From contig JBKJUS010000045.1 in the NCBI GenBank assembly GCA_046590575.1, positions 1 to 19,969 on the forward strand: a stretch of DNA of 19,969 nucleotides, read 5' to 3'. The notes under the pieces were generated by a model. It made no database searches. It saw nothing but the letters and a program-made list of their open reading frames with translations, and was not told where the DNA came from. Source of the stretch: DATLNF01 sp046590575 (lineage in GTDB: Bacteria; Actinomycetota; Actinomycetes; BP-191). Positions 6,204-17,358 of the stretch are shown in pieces. The position numbers were made by a program, and so were the translations under genes. Within the stretch, counting starts at the first letter, position 1; each line of letters opens with the position of its first letter.

Positions 6204-7325
6204 ACCGGACAGGACGTCCTTCAGGCGACCGAAGAGCCCGCCACTCCCGCCGCTCTCCGACCGCTCCTCACCACGAAGGGTCGCCAGCTCCCGCAGCACG
6301 CGCTCCTGTTCGGCGTCGAGGTTGGTCGGTGTGCTCACCTCGACGTGGATGTGCAGGTGTCCGCGTCCGGTAGCCCGCACGTGGGGCACGCCCCGACCGC
6401 GCAGGGTGATCACCTGGCCCGACTGGGTGCCGGCCTTCACGTCGATCCGCTCGGTCTCGCCCTCCAGCAGGTCCAGGTCCACCGAGGTGCCGAGTGCCGC
6501 GGCGGTCATCGGCAGCGTCACCTTGCAGTGCAGGTCGTCGCCGTCCCGCTCGAAAACGGAGTGGTCGAGCTCGTCGATCTCGACGTAGAGGTCACCGGCC
6601 GGCCCGCCGCTGGGCCCGGCCGCGCCTTCTGCTGTGAGCTTGATCCGCATCCCGTGCTCCACCCCAGGTGGGATCTTCACAGTGAGCGTACGGCGCTGTC
6701 GACGGCGTCCCTCGCCCGCACAGGCCGAACACGGGTCGGTGATGACCGAACCAGCGCCCCCGCAGGCCGGGCACGGCCGAGTCGTCATGACCTGACCGAG
6801 GAAGCTGCGCGCGATCTGACTGACCTCACCGCGGCCACGGCAGGTGGTGCACTCGGCCGGCGCAGTCCCCGCGGTCGTGCCGGCGCCCCGGCAGCTCTCG
6901 CAGGCTAGGGCCGTGTCGACCGAGATCTCCCGGGTGACGCCGAAGGCCGTCTCCACCAGCGACAGGGACGCCCCGACGAGCAGGTCCTCGCCCCGTCGGA
7001 CCCGCGAGCGCGGACCGCGACCACCCCCGCCGAAGCTGAACCCACCACCTCCGCCGCCGAAGAAGGCATCCATGATGTCCTGCAGGCCGCCGAAGCCACC
7101 GCCGCCGAAACCGCCGAACGCGTCGGTCCCGCCCAAGTCGTAGCGCTGGCGCTTCTCCGGGTCGGAGAGCACTTCGTACGCTGCCGTGACCTCCTTGAAG
7201 CGCTCCTCTTCGTCGGGGTTGATGTCGGGGTGCAGCTCACGGACCAGCTTGCGATAGGAACGCTTGATCTCCTCGGCCGTGGCGTCCCGACCGACCCCGA
7301 GGATCGCGTAGAGGTCGATCGCCAT
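6198..7325 (-). CDS. dnaJ: Chaperone DnaJ (Hsp40), hrcA-linked form
   Basis: DnaJ stimulates the DnaK ATPase and delivers unfolded proteins in the cytoplasm. The 375-aa protein is full length and has the class I layout. The J domain is at 1-68 with HPD at 32-34. A Gly/Phe-rich linker runs from about 65 to 103 (runs of Gly with Phe). Four zinc-binding repeats are at Cys142/145, Cys159/162, Cys185/188 and Cys199/202 (CESCRGAG, CTTCRGRG, CPACGGAG, CSACAGEG; the last has Ala in place of the usual Gly). The C-terminal substrate-binding domains follow. The ATG shares one base with the hrcA stop (TGATG), so the pair is coupled and under HrcA/CIRCE heat-shock control. There is no dnaK or grpE nearby, consistent with the second dnaJ of actinobacteria. 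Confidence 0.97.
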   Translation of the reverse strand: MAIDLYAILGVGRDATAEEIKRSYRKLVRELHPDINPDEEERFKEVTAAYEVLSDPEKRQRYDLGGTDAFGGFGGGGFGGLQDIMDAFFGGGGGGFSFGGGGRGPRSRVRRGEDLLVGASLSLVETAFGVTREISVDTALACESCRGAGTTAGTAPAECTTCRGRGEVSQIARSFLGQVMTTRPCPACGGAGSVITDPCSACAGEGRRRQRRTLTVKIPPGVEHGMRIKLTAEGAAGPSGGPAGDLYVEIDELDHSVFERDGDDLHCKVTLPMTAAALGTSVDLDLLEGETERIDVKAGTQSGQVITLRGRGVPHVRATGRGHLHIHVEVSTPTNLDAEQERVLRELATLRGEERSESGGSGGLFGRLKDVLSGR

Positions 7326-8341
7326 CAGCGGGTGCCCCCGAGCATCTCGCCGACGTAGCGCGCCACAGCCCGCACAGCGGAGATGGAGCCGGCGTAGTCC
7401 ATCCGGGTGGGACCGAGTACGCCAAGCCCGCCGAGCGCGGTGCCCGGTCCGTAGCCGATGGAGACGACGGAGGTCGAGCGCAGACCTTCGACCTGGTTCT
7501 CCTCGCCGATCCGCACATGCACAGTCGTCGGGTCGTTGGCCTCGCCGAGCAGCTTCAGCAGCACAACCTGCTCCTCGAGCGCCTCGAGCACCGGTCGCAT
7601 CATCGGGAAGTCGAGCGCGCTGTGCGTGAGGTTGGCCGTGCCGGCCAGAGCCACCCGCTCCTCCGCCTTCTCCACCAGCGTCTCAAGCACCACGGTCATC
7701 AGAGTGGTGAGCACCGGGCGCAGCTGAGGTGGCGCGGCGGCGGGCAGGTCGGACAGCGCCGTCGCGGCGTCGGAGAGCGGTCGGCCGGCCAACCGGGAGA
7801 TCAAAAGCGTGCGCAGCCCGGTGACCGTCTCATCGTCCAGCGGGGCCGGCAGCTCGACCACCCGCTGCTCGACCCGCCCACTGTCGGTGATCATCACCAG
7901 CATCACCCGGTTGGGTGACAGGTGCACCAGCTCGACATGGCGCACGGTCGAGCGCGACAGGCTGGGGTACTGCACCACGGCGACCTGCCGGGTCAGCTGA
8001 GCCAGCAGGCGCACCGATCGGCGTACGACGTCGTCGAGGTCGGCCGCCCCCGTGAGGAAACTCTCGATCGCTCGACGCTCCGCCGCGCTCAGCGGCTTGA
8101 CCGTCGAGAGCTGGTCGACGAAGAGCCGGTAACCCTTGTCGGTCGGCACCCGACCGGCCGAGGTGTGCGGCTGGACGATGTACCCCTCGTCCTCCAAGGC
8201 GCTCATGTCGTTGCGCACAGTGGCCGCCGAGACGCCGAGGCGGTGCCGCTCGGCGATGTGCTTGGACCCGACCGGCTCGTTCGTGGCGACGAAGTCCTCG
8301 ACGATGGCGCGCAACACTTCGAGTTTGCGCTCTTCGAGCAC
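7325..8341 (-). CDS. hrcA: Heat-inducible transcription repressor HrcA
   Basis: HrcA binds the CIRCE operator and represses chaperone genes; its activity depends on GroEL in studied species. An N-terminal winged helix (LEVLRAIVEDFVATNEPVGSK, GVSAATVRNDMSALEDEGYI, PHTSAGRVPTDKGYRLFVD) is followed by the GAF-like domain and the conserved C-terminal end (STVVSIGYGPGTALGGLGVLGPTRMDY). The longest frame begins with TTG at 8377, which lies inside CIRCE. GTG at 8341 is preferred: it has AGGAGG (8352-8347) 5 nt upstream and gives the family N-terminus MLEERKLEVLRA, 338 aa in all. The gene overlaps dnaJ by one base. Confidence 0.96.
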   Translation of the reverse strand: MLEERKLEVLRAIVEDFVATNEPVGSKHIAERHRLGVSAATVRNDMSALEDEGYIVQPHTSAGRVPTDKGYRLFVDQLSTVKPLSAAERRAIESFLTGAADLDDVVRRSVRLLAQLTRQVAVVQYPSLSRSTVRHVELVHLSPNRVMLVMITDSGRVEQRVVELPAPLDDETVTGLRTLLISRLAGRPLSDAATALSDLPAAAPPQLRPVLTTLMTVVLETLVEKAEERVALAGTANLTHSALDFPMMRPVLEALEEQVVLLKLLGEANDPTTVHVRIGEENQVEGLRSTSVVSIGYGPGTALGGLGVLGPTRMDYAGSISAVRAVARYVGEMLGGTR

Positions 8342-8366
8342 GCTCGCCTCCTCTCGTGCCTCGGTG

Positions 8367-8393
8367 CTGGCACTCAACTGCTGTGAGTGCCAA
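8367..8393 (-). promoter_or_regulatory. CIRCE heat-shock operator
   Basis: CTGGCACTC-N9-GAGTGCCAA matches the CIRCE consensus TTAGCACTC-N9-GAGTGCTAA; the inner eight bases of each arm are perfectly complementary. It lies 25 nt upstream of the hrcA GTG. TAGGAT on the minus strand (8398-8393) could be the -10 element, which would put the transcription start inside CIRCE, as is common. No convincing -35 was found. Confidence 0.93.
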
Positions 8394-8482
8394 TCCTAGC
8401 CGAGTCGAAAGTGGCGAACCGGCCGGACCGTTGAGGGCTCTGCATCGTTAAAGGGGAAGTCGTCACACAGTTGGGGCACCGC

Positions 8483-10030
<1,548 letters not shown>

Positions 10031-10034
10031 CGCG

Positions 10035-11348
10035 ATGACCGAGATGGCGTACCCATCAGAGCCCGGACTTCCGGCGGCGTGCGGTTGCCCCGACGAGGGC
10101 CAGGACTCCGCACCTCGCCGTGGGGTCACGCGACGCGGCCTGCTGGCCGCCGCCGGCATCGCCGGCGCGGCGACCGCGCTGGACCTAGCCCCGGGTCGGC
10201 GTTACGCCTTCGCGGCCGGCGCACCGGTCGGCGACACGCTCATCTGCGTCTTCCTGCGCGGCGGGATGGACGGGCTCTCCGTCGTACCGCCGATCGGCGA
10301 CCCGGGGTACGCCGCCCGCCGCCCGACGATCGCCGTACCCGCGTCGCAAGCACTGCCGCTGGACCGCATGTTCGCGTTCCACCCGCGGATGGCGCCCCTG
10401 AAGAAGGTGTGGGACCGCAAGGACCTCGCCGTCATCGTCGCTGCCGGCGACCCCGACGGGACGCGCAGCCACTTCGACGCCGAGGACGCGATGGAGCGCG
10501 GCGTCGCGGGCGGCGACAGCGTCTTCACCGGGTGGATCGACCGGCACTTCACCTCCCGCTCCGAGGGTCAGCCACCGTTTCCGTCGGTCGCCATCGGCTA
10601 CCGGCTGCCGACCAGCTTCCGGGGACCGGCGCAGGACATCGTGATGCGGTCGGCCAGCGAATTCCGCCTCGCCGTCCCGGACGCGGCAGAAGCCAAGGTG
10701 GAGCGGGCACTCGGCGACTTGCACAGCGGCTTCACCCACCCGAGCGCGACCCAGGCGAAGGAGACGCTCCGCGCGATTCGGCTGCTCGCGTCACGGCGCG
10801 GCAAGACCTACGCCCCGGCCAACGGCGCGACGTACCCGGCCACCGAGTTCGGCCGGGCTCTGCAGGAAGTCGCGCAGCTGATCAAGGCGAAGGTTGGGCT
10901 CGAGGCGGCCGCCGTCGACCTGGGCGGTTGGGACATGCACACCGCCATGGGTACGCCGGACAGCGGGTTGATGGCTAACCAGCTCGACGACTTCGCCGGC
11001 GGTCTTGGCGCGTTCTACATCGACCTTGGCTCGTTGATGGCGACCACCACCGTCGTGACGATGAGCGAGTTCGGCCGCACCGTCGCCGAGAACGGCAGTC
11101 AGGGCACCGACCACGGCTACGGCAACGTCATGTTCGCCATGGGCGGTGGGATACGCGGTGGCAAGGTCTACGGCCGCTGGCCGACGCTGGCGAAGGCTCA
11201 ACTCGACAAGCAGGGTGACCTCCGCGCCACGACCGACTATCGCGACGTGCTGGCCGAGATCGTCCGGCAGCGGATGCGCAACGGCCGGCTCAGCGAGGTC
11301 TTCCCCCGCTACCGCCCGCGGGCGGTCGGCTTCGCCGACCCCCGCTGA
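10035..11348 (+). CDS. DUF1501 family exported protein
   Basis: DUF1501 proteins resemble the alkaline-phosphatase/sulfatase superfamily in fold, but no activity is established. The 437-aa product has an N-terminal extension followed by a Tat-type leader (RRGVTRRGLLAAAG, about 28-41). Family motifs follow: CVFLRGGMDGLSVV (71-84), FHPRMAPLKKVW, SHFDAEDAMERG, DLGGWDMHTAMG, and VTMSEFGRTVAENGSQGTDH near the C-terminus, whose Asp/His/Glu residues could bind metal. It follows the DUF1800 gene by 4 nt, so the two are cotranscribed and probably act together outside the membrane. The downstream 166 nt (11349-11514), facing the transpeptidase gene, show no clear terminator. Confidence 0.93.
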   Translation: MTEMAYPSEPGLPAACGCPDEGQDSAPRRGVTRRGLLAAAGIAGAATALDLAPGRRYAFAAGAPVGDTLICVFLRGGMDGLSVVPPIGDPGYAARRPTIAVPASQALPLDRMFAFHPRMAPLKKVWDRKDLAVIVAAGDPDGTRSHFDAEDAMERGVAGGDSVFTGWIDRHFTSRSEGQPPFPSVAIGYRLPTSFRGPAQDIVMRSASEFRLAVPDAAEAKVERALGDLHSGFTHPSATQAKETLRAIRLLASRRGKTYAPANGATYPATEFGRALQEVAQLIKAKVGLEAAAVDLGGWDMHTAMGTPDSGLMANQLDDFAGGLGAFYIDLGSLMATTTVVTMSEFGRTVAENGSQGTDHGYGNVMFAMGGGIRGGKVYGRWPTLAKAQLDKQGDLRATTDYRDVLAEIVRQRMRNGRLSEVFPRYRPRAVGFADPR

Positions 11349-11514
11349 CCAGCTCACCCGCGCTGCCACCGACGAATGGACTGGCCGGCAGCAAGATCAT
11401 GGCTTCCAGCGCATCGTTCGCCGCTCGTCAAGATCCACGATCGTGGCTAGTCCGGCCCACATCCCGGGGTGCGCGCTCCAGCGGCAAGCCTCGTTGGGCT
11501 GGGGAGAAGCCGCG

Positions 11515-12534
11515 CTACGGCGTCGGACTGGGGCTAGAGCTGACGGTGGGGCTCGGTGAGGACGAGGCGGTCGGGCCGGGCGTGGGCAGCGGCGGCACCG
11601 TGGAGGGGCTCGGTGCCGACGACGGGGAACTCGAGGTCGCCGACGGTGAGGGAGTCGGGGACTCAGTGTCCTGCGCGGTGTCTCCGGACGGCGTGTCGGT
11701 GCCCGGTGCGCTGCTGCCGGCGGTGAAGGTGTGGGTGCCGCCGTAGATGTAGACGGCCATGCCCACGCTGATCGCGTCAAGCAGGTACTTGGCGTCTGCC
11801 CGGGTCACCCGGATGCAGCCGTGGCTGGCCGGGCGGGCCGGCACGCTGTTCGAGCCGTGGATCGCCCAGCCGCGGTAGAAGTACTGCGGGTCGTAGAGGG
11901 TGCCGAGGTCGGCCTCGCGCACACCGACGATCCGGCGCTCGATCTTGTAATAGCCGACCGGGGAGAGCGCGCGGGCCAAGCGGCCGTTCTTCTGCTCGTA
12001 GGTCTTACCGTTGCCTGAGCTGACCGGCATGATGCGGACGATTGCGCCCTGGCGGATGACGTAGAGCACCTGCTTGGTGAGGTCGACCTCAACCCGGTCT
12101 GCCGGAGCATTGCCTTTGGGGACAGGCTTGATCGGTGCCTTGAGCGCCTCCAGGGTGGCCTTGCCGACAGCGCCGTCGGCGGGGATGCCCTGCACCTTCT
12201 GGAAAGCCATCACGGAGCTGCGTTGGGCAGCGCCGGGCCGGCCGTCGACCCGACCGATGTAGTAGCCGAGCGCGGTGAGCTGCCGCTGCACCGCGACGAC
12301 GTCGTACGTCGGAGGCTTCGGCACGGCCTTGCTCGGCCTCGGCGACGCGGACGGTGACTCACTGCGCTCGGTCTCGGCCGACTCGACCGGAGCCGGTTCG
12401 GTGGGGTCTGCCGAAGCGGCCGACGGGAGAGGGTCCGGAGATGCCATCGAAACTGGACGGGCGGCGTCTGCGGTGCAGCCGGCGATCAGGGCACAAGCGG
12501 TGACAAGGGCGGCAATCGAGCTACGGCGCGGCAA
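11515..12534 (-). CDS. Lipoprotein L,D-transpeptidase with peptidoglycan-binding domain
   Basis: The product makes 3-3 cross-links in peptidoglycan or attaches groups to it, acting outside the membrane. A leader with lipobox LIAGC (Cys20) implies lipid anchoring. A Pro/Ser/Glu linker (about 30-75) leads to a PG_binding_1 domain (about 80-132, VQRQLTALGYYIGRVDGRPG). The YkuD catalytic domain follows (about 147-265), with His226 and the signature SHGCIRV giving Ser237, His238, nucleophile Cys240 and Arg242. A 67-residue Ser/Pro/Thr tail (273-339) ends the protein, longer than usual. The start is TTG at 12534, supported by GGAGGA 7 nt upstream. It lacks the Ig-like domains of mycobacterial Ldt enzymes. 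The 93-nt upstream gap holds this ribosome site but no promoter I can identify. Confidence 0.95.
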   Translation of the reverse strand: MPRRSSIAALVTACALIAGCTADAARPVSMASPDPLPSAASADPTEPAPVESAETERSESPSASPRPSKAVPKPPTYDVVAVQRQLTALGYYIGRVDGRPGAAQRSSVMAFQKVQGIPADGAVGKATLEALKAPIKPVPKGNAPADRVEVDLTKQVLYVIRQGAIVRIMPVSSGNGKTYEQKNGRLARALSPVGYYKIERRIVGVREADLGTLYDPQYFYRGWAIHGSNSVPARPASHGCIRVTRADAKYLLDAISVGMAVYIYGGTHTFTAGSSAPGTDTPSGDTAQDTESPTPSPSATSSSPSSAPSPSTVPPLPTPGPTASSSPSPTVSSSPSPTP

Positions 12535-12627
12535 CGGTCGGTCCTCCAGGAAGGGTCGCGAGTCACCAAGTCAGACGCTCGCGGTGGCCGAGACGTTGCA
12601 CGGCAATTCCTACGGTAACAGTCGGGA

Positions 12628-13743
12628 CTATCCCCCGGAGGTCATCACGTCGGCATCGGCGGGCGGTGTCGGGTCCTCGGCCGTCTCCAGCCAGCGCTCG
12701 GGCAGGTGGACCGGGCGGGGGCCATGACTGTGCCCGCGCGGCAGCGCATCGGCCTCCGGCGGCAGCACCGTCGTGGGATCGAGCGGCGCCAGCAGCTCAT
12801 CGAGCTCATCGAGCGTGGAGACCAGCCCGAGCAGCCGACGGCGTTCGGGTCCGACCGGGTAACCGGTGAAGTACCAGCCAACGTGCTTGCGGAAGTCGCG
12901 CATGCCGTAAACCTCGTCCGCCTTGTGCTCGACGAGCAGCTGGGCGTGCTCGCGCATGACCCGCATGACCTCTCCGAGCACTGGTGGGCCCTGCGCCGCA
13001 CGGCCGGCGAAGACATCGACGAGATCACGGAAGAGCCATGGCCGCCCGAGGCAGCCACGGCCGATGACGACGCCGTCGCAGCCGGTCTCGTGAGTCATCC
13101 GAATGGCGTCAGCACCCGTCCAGATGTCTCCGTTGCCGAGCACAGGCACGTCTGTGACCGCCTCGTTCAGTCGCGCGATGGCCGACCAGTCGGCGCGACC
13201 GCTGTAGAGCTGCTCCGCCGTACGAGCGTGCAGCGCGACCGCCGCGACGCCTTCTGAAGCCGCGATCCGCCCACAGTCGAGATAGGTGACTGTGGCGTCA
13301 TCGACACCGATGCGCATCTTCACGGTGACCGGTACGGCGCCCGCCGCACGCACCGCCTCGCGGACCAGATCGCGGAAGAGCACCCGGTGCACGAGGAGCG
13401 CCGCTCCCCCGCCGCGGCGCGTCACCTTGGGCGACGGACACCCCATGTTGAGATCGATGTGGTGCACCCCAAAGTCGTCAACGAGCAGGCGCACAGCCCG
13501 ACCGACGACGTGTGGGTCGACGCCGTACAGCTGAACGCTTCGGACGTCCTCGCCCGGCTCGGCGGCCACCATGTCGCGGGTGCGCGCGTTGCCCTCGACG
13601 AGCGCCCGCGCCGAGGTCATCTCCGACACGTAAAGGCCGGCGCCGTAGCTGCGGCACAGAGCCCGGAAAGCGCCGTTGGTCACCCCTGCCATCGGCGCGA
13701 GGACCACTCCGGGGTCGACCGCAAGCGGCCCGATCTTCAGCAC
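12628..13743 (-). CDS. dusB: tRNA-dihydrouridine synthase DusB
   Basis: Dus enzymes reduce uridine in the tRNA D-loop using FMN and NADPH. The 371-aa TIM-barrel protein shows VVLAPMAGVTN (FMN site, 13-23), HIDLNMGCPSPKVTRRGGG with catalytic Cys102, VKMRIGVDD, LHARTAEQLYSGRADW (171-186) and GNGDIWTGADA. The helical C-terminal domain includes MRDFRKHVGWYFTGYP. The frame is open upstream to 14052, but that part is maf in another frame. GTG 13743 is chosen because MLKIGPLAVDPGVVLAPMAG is the family N-terminus. The start lies inside the last codons of maf (7-base overlap), suggesting coupling. The last 40 residues are a Pro/His-rich tail beyond the domain. Confidence 0.95.
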   Translation of the reverse strand: MLKIGPLAVDPGVVLAPMAGVTNGAFRALCRSYGAGLYVSEMTSARALVEGNARTRDMVAAEPGEDVRSVQLYGVDPHVVGRAVRLLVDDFGVHHIDLNMGCPSPKVTRRGGGAALLVHRVLFRDLVREAVRAAGAVPVTVKMRIGVDDATVTYLDCGRIAASEGVAAVALHARTAEQLYSGRADWSAIARLNEAVTDVPVLGNGDIWTGADAIRMTHETGCDGVVIGRGCLGRPWLFRDLVDVFAGRAAQGPPVLGEVMRVMREHAQLLVEHKADEVYGMRDFRKHVGWYFTGYPVGPERRRLLGLVSTLDELDELLAPLDPTTVLPPEADALPRGHSHGPRPVHLPERWLETAEDPTPPADADVMTSGG

Positions 13744-14339
13744 CAGAGGTCCGTAATCGCCACGTCGAGCTGCCCGAGGAGGTCGCGGAGCAGCGGCAAG
13801 GACAGCCCGATGACGGTGCCGGGGTCGCCGTCGACTCCCTCGATGAACGGCGCTCCTAACCCATCGATGGTGAACGCCCCTGCCACGGCCAGCGGCTCCC
13901 CCGTCGCGATGTACGCCGAGATCTCGGCATCGGACGGCGTACCGAACCGCACCGTGGTGGAGGCAACATCGGAGACTAACCGCCCGCTCGCGACGTCGAT
14001 GACGCACTGCCCGGTGCGCAAGATGCCCGTCCGACCGCGCATCGCCCGCCACCGATTGGTGGCCTCGGCATCGTCGGCCGGCTTGCCGAAGGCCACCCCG
14101 TCGAGGTCGAGCATCGAGTCACATCCGACGACCAGCGGAGAGTCCAGCACGTCGACCATGTCAGCCACCGCTTCGGCCTTGCGACGCGCTAGCGCCTCGA
14201 CCAGTCGGCGCGGATCAGCCGTCTCCTCGTCGGACTCGTCCACTCCGCTGACGGCGACGATCGGGTCGAAGCCAGCCGCACGCAATAACCGTAACCGCGC
14301 GGGCGAGGCGGAGGCGAGAACGAGCGAGTGGGTCGGCAC
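13737..14339 (-). CDS. maf: Maf family nucleoside triphosphate pyrophosphatase
   Basis: Maf proteins hydrolyse non-canonical or modified nucleoside triphosphates to monophosphates, and some affect septation. The N-terminal signature is LVLASASPARLRLLRAAGF, followed by the conserved SGVDES, KAEAVAD, a GCDSMLDLDG active-site segment with Asp74, and GKP (85-87). LAVAGAFTIDGLGAPFIEGVDGDPGTVIGLSLP is the family C-terminal block. GTG 14339 gives 200 aa, the usual size, and begins just before the signature. The frame extends to a GTG at 14405, but that region overlaps the end of the kinase-like gene. The substrate subclass (YceF or YhdE type) cannot be told from sequence alone. Confidence 0.94.
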   Translation of the reverse strand: MPTHSLVLASASPARLRLLRAAGFDPIVAVSGVDESDEETADPRRLVEALARRKAEAVADMVDVLDSPLVVGCDSMLDLDGVAFGKPADDAEATNRWRAMRGRTGILRTGQCVIDVASGRLVSDVASTTVRFGTPSDAEISAYIATGEPLAVAGAFTIDGLGAPFIEGVDGDPGTVIGLSLPLLRDLLGQLDVAITDLWC

Positions 14340-14373
14340 GACACCCGATGCTACGTGGGACTCCAGATCGGCA

Positions 14374-16053
<1,680 letters not shown>

Positions 16054-16105
16054 GTTCCCGCCCCACTGCGGTGCAATCGCCGCGCCGCGCCGTTCCGCCG
16101 TGAGC

Positions 16106-17311
16106 TCAGCGCACAAGCCCGTGCACGACGAGGTCGGCAAGCAGTCGACCTCGGCGGCTCAGCCGCACCCGGCCCTGCGCGAGCGGTCCTGCCTCGACGA
16201 GGCCGTCATCTGCGAACCGGCGGGCAGCCTCGCGACCCAGCGGGGTGAGATCCGACACCGGATGGCCCTCGACGAGTCGCACGCCGAGCAGGATGCGCTC
16301 GACCCGGCGGGACTCGCCGACGAGCACCTCGCGGGCCTGCGCCGGCGAGCGGCCGACGGCGAGAGCGGCCGCGTAGTCACGGGGCAGCCGGACGTTCCAC
16401 CACCGGGTCCCGCCGACGTGGCTGTGCGCGCCCGGCCCTATACCCCACCAGTCGCCAGCGCCCCAGTAGCCGAGGTTGTGTCGGCAGGCGTGGCCTGGCC
16501 GGGCCCAGTTGCTGATCTCGTACCAGTCGTAGCCGGCGGCGGTGAGCACGTCATCTGCCACCGTGTAACGGTCGGCCAGTGCGTCGTCGTCCGGCGGGGT
16601 TAGTTCACCACGGCCGACCTGGTCGGCGAGTCGGGTGCCGGGCTCCACGGTGAGGCCGTAGGCGCTCACGTGGTCGGGCTCAGCGCCGATGACGGCGTCG
16701 AGCGAGGACCGCCAGTCGGCGTCGGACTCCCCTGGCGTGCCGTAGATGAGGTCGAGGCTCACCTCGTTGAAGCCGGCGTCGCGGGCCCAGCTGACGCACT
16801 GCTCGGGACGGCCCGCGGTGTGGCGACGCTCTAACACCGCCAGGACGTGCGGCTGCGCGCTCTGCATGCCGAATGACACCCGGTTGTAGCCGCCCGCGCG
16901 CAGTGCGGCGAGGTAGGACGCATCGACCGACTCCGGGTTAGCCTCGGTGGTGACCTCGGCACCGGGGGCGAGACCGAACTGCTCGTCGATCGCCGCCACC
17001 AGCCGCACCAGGTCGTCGACCGGCAGCATCGTCGGTGTCCCCCCGCCGACGAAGACCGTCGCCACCGGCAGGTCGTGGTCGCCGAGCACCCGTCGGGCGA
17101 GTCGCAGCTCGGCAACCGCGGCGTCGACGTAGGACGCAGCAAGACCGTCGGTGTCGACGTAGGTGTTGAAGTCGCAGTAGCCGCAGCGATGGGCACAGTA
17201 CGGCACGTGCACGTAGACCCCGAACGCGTTCCGGCCAAGCGAGTTCAACGAGACCGCCGGCAGCGAGCCGTCCGGAGGCGCCGGGTCGCCCGGCGGAGGG
17301 ATGGCGGCCAC
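16106..17311 (-). CDS. hemW: HemW radical SAM protein (heme chaperone)
   Basis: HemW is a coproporphyrinogen III oxidase-like radical SAM protein that lacks oxidase activity in studied cases and transfers heme. The 401-aa product has the cluster motif HVPYCAHRCGYCDF, with Cys39, Cys43 and Cys46. GGGTPTML (89-96), EANPESVD, SFGMQSAQPHVLAVLERRHT, SLDLIYGTPGES, YEISNWARPGHACRHNLGYW and a C-terminal winged-helix end follow. The leader AAIPPPGDPAPPDGSLP is typical of actinobacterial HemW and supports GTG 17311 as the start. Its stop lies 52 nt before the kinase-like gene. It usually sits next to lepA and hrcA, but here both are separated from it by inserted genes. Confidence 0.96.
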   Translation of the reverse strand: MAAIPPPGDPAPPDGSLPAVSLNSLGRNAFGVYVHVPYCAHRCGYCDFNTYVDTDGLAASYVDAAVAELRLARRVLGDHDLPVATVFVGGGTPTMLPVDDLVRLVAAIDEQFGLAPGAEVTTEANPESVDASYLAALRAGGYNRVSFGMQSAQPHVLAVLERRHTAGRPEQCVSWARDAGFNEVSLDLIYGTPGESDADWRSSLDAVIGAEPDHVSAYGLTVEPGTRLADQVGRGELTPPDDDALADRYTVADDVLTAAGYDWYEISNWARPGHACRHNLGYWGAGDWWGIGPGAHSHVGGTRWWNVRLPRDYAAALAVGRSPAQAREVLVGESRRVERILLGVRLVEGHPVSDLTPLGREAARRFADDGLVEAGPLAQGRVRLSRRGRLLADLVVHGLVR

Positions 17312-17358
17312 CGGATCAGCCTACGTCTGTGGCAAATCAGGTCGGGCGACAGCCAGAG

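Noticed and set aside
4874..6908. Long plus-strand frames opposite rsmE, the XRE gene and dnaJ (up to 534 codons)
   Set aside because: Arg/Pro/Ala-rich shadow translations of GC-rich minus-strand genes with clear family matches.
7010..7135. GC-rich short repeats
   Set aside because: This is the coding sequence for the Gly/Phe-rich linker of DnaJ, not a repeat array.
11435..11446. 12-bp perfect palindrome CCACGATCGTGG in the gap between the DUF1501 and transpeptidase genes
   Set aside because: No loop and no T-run, so not a terminator; a single copy in GC-rich DNA is plausible by chance.
13744..14052. N-terminal extension of the dusB frame upstream of 13743
   Set aside because: It overlaps maf entirely and reads as Arg-rich antisense-type sequence; DusB homologues begin near LKIGPL.
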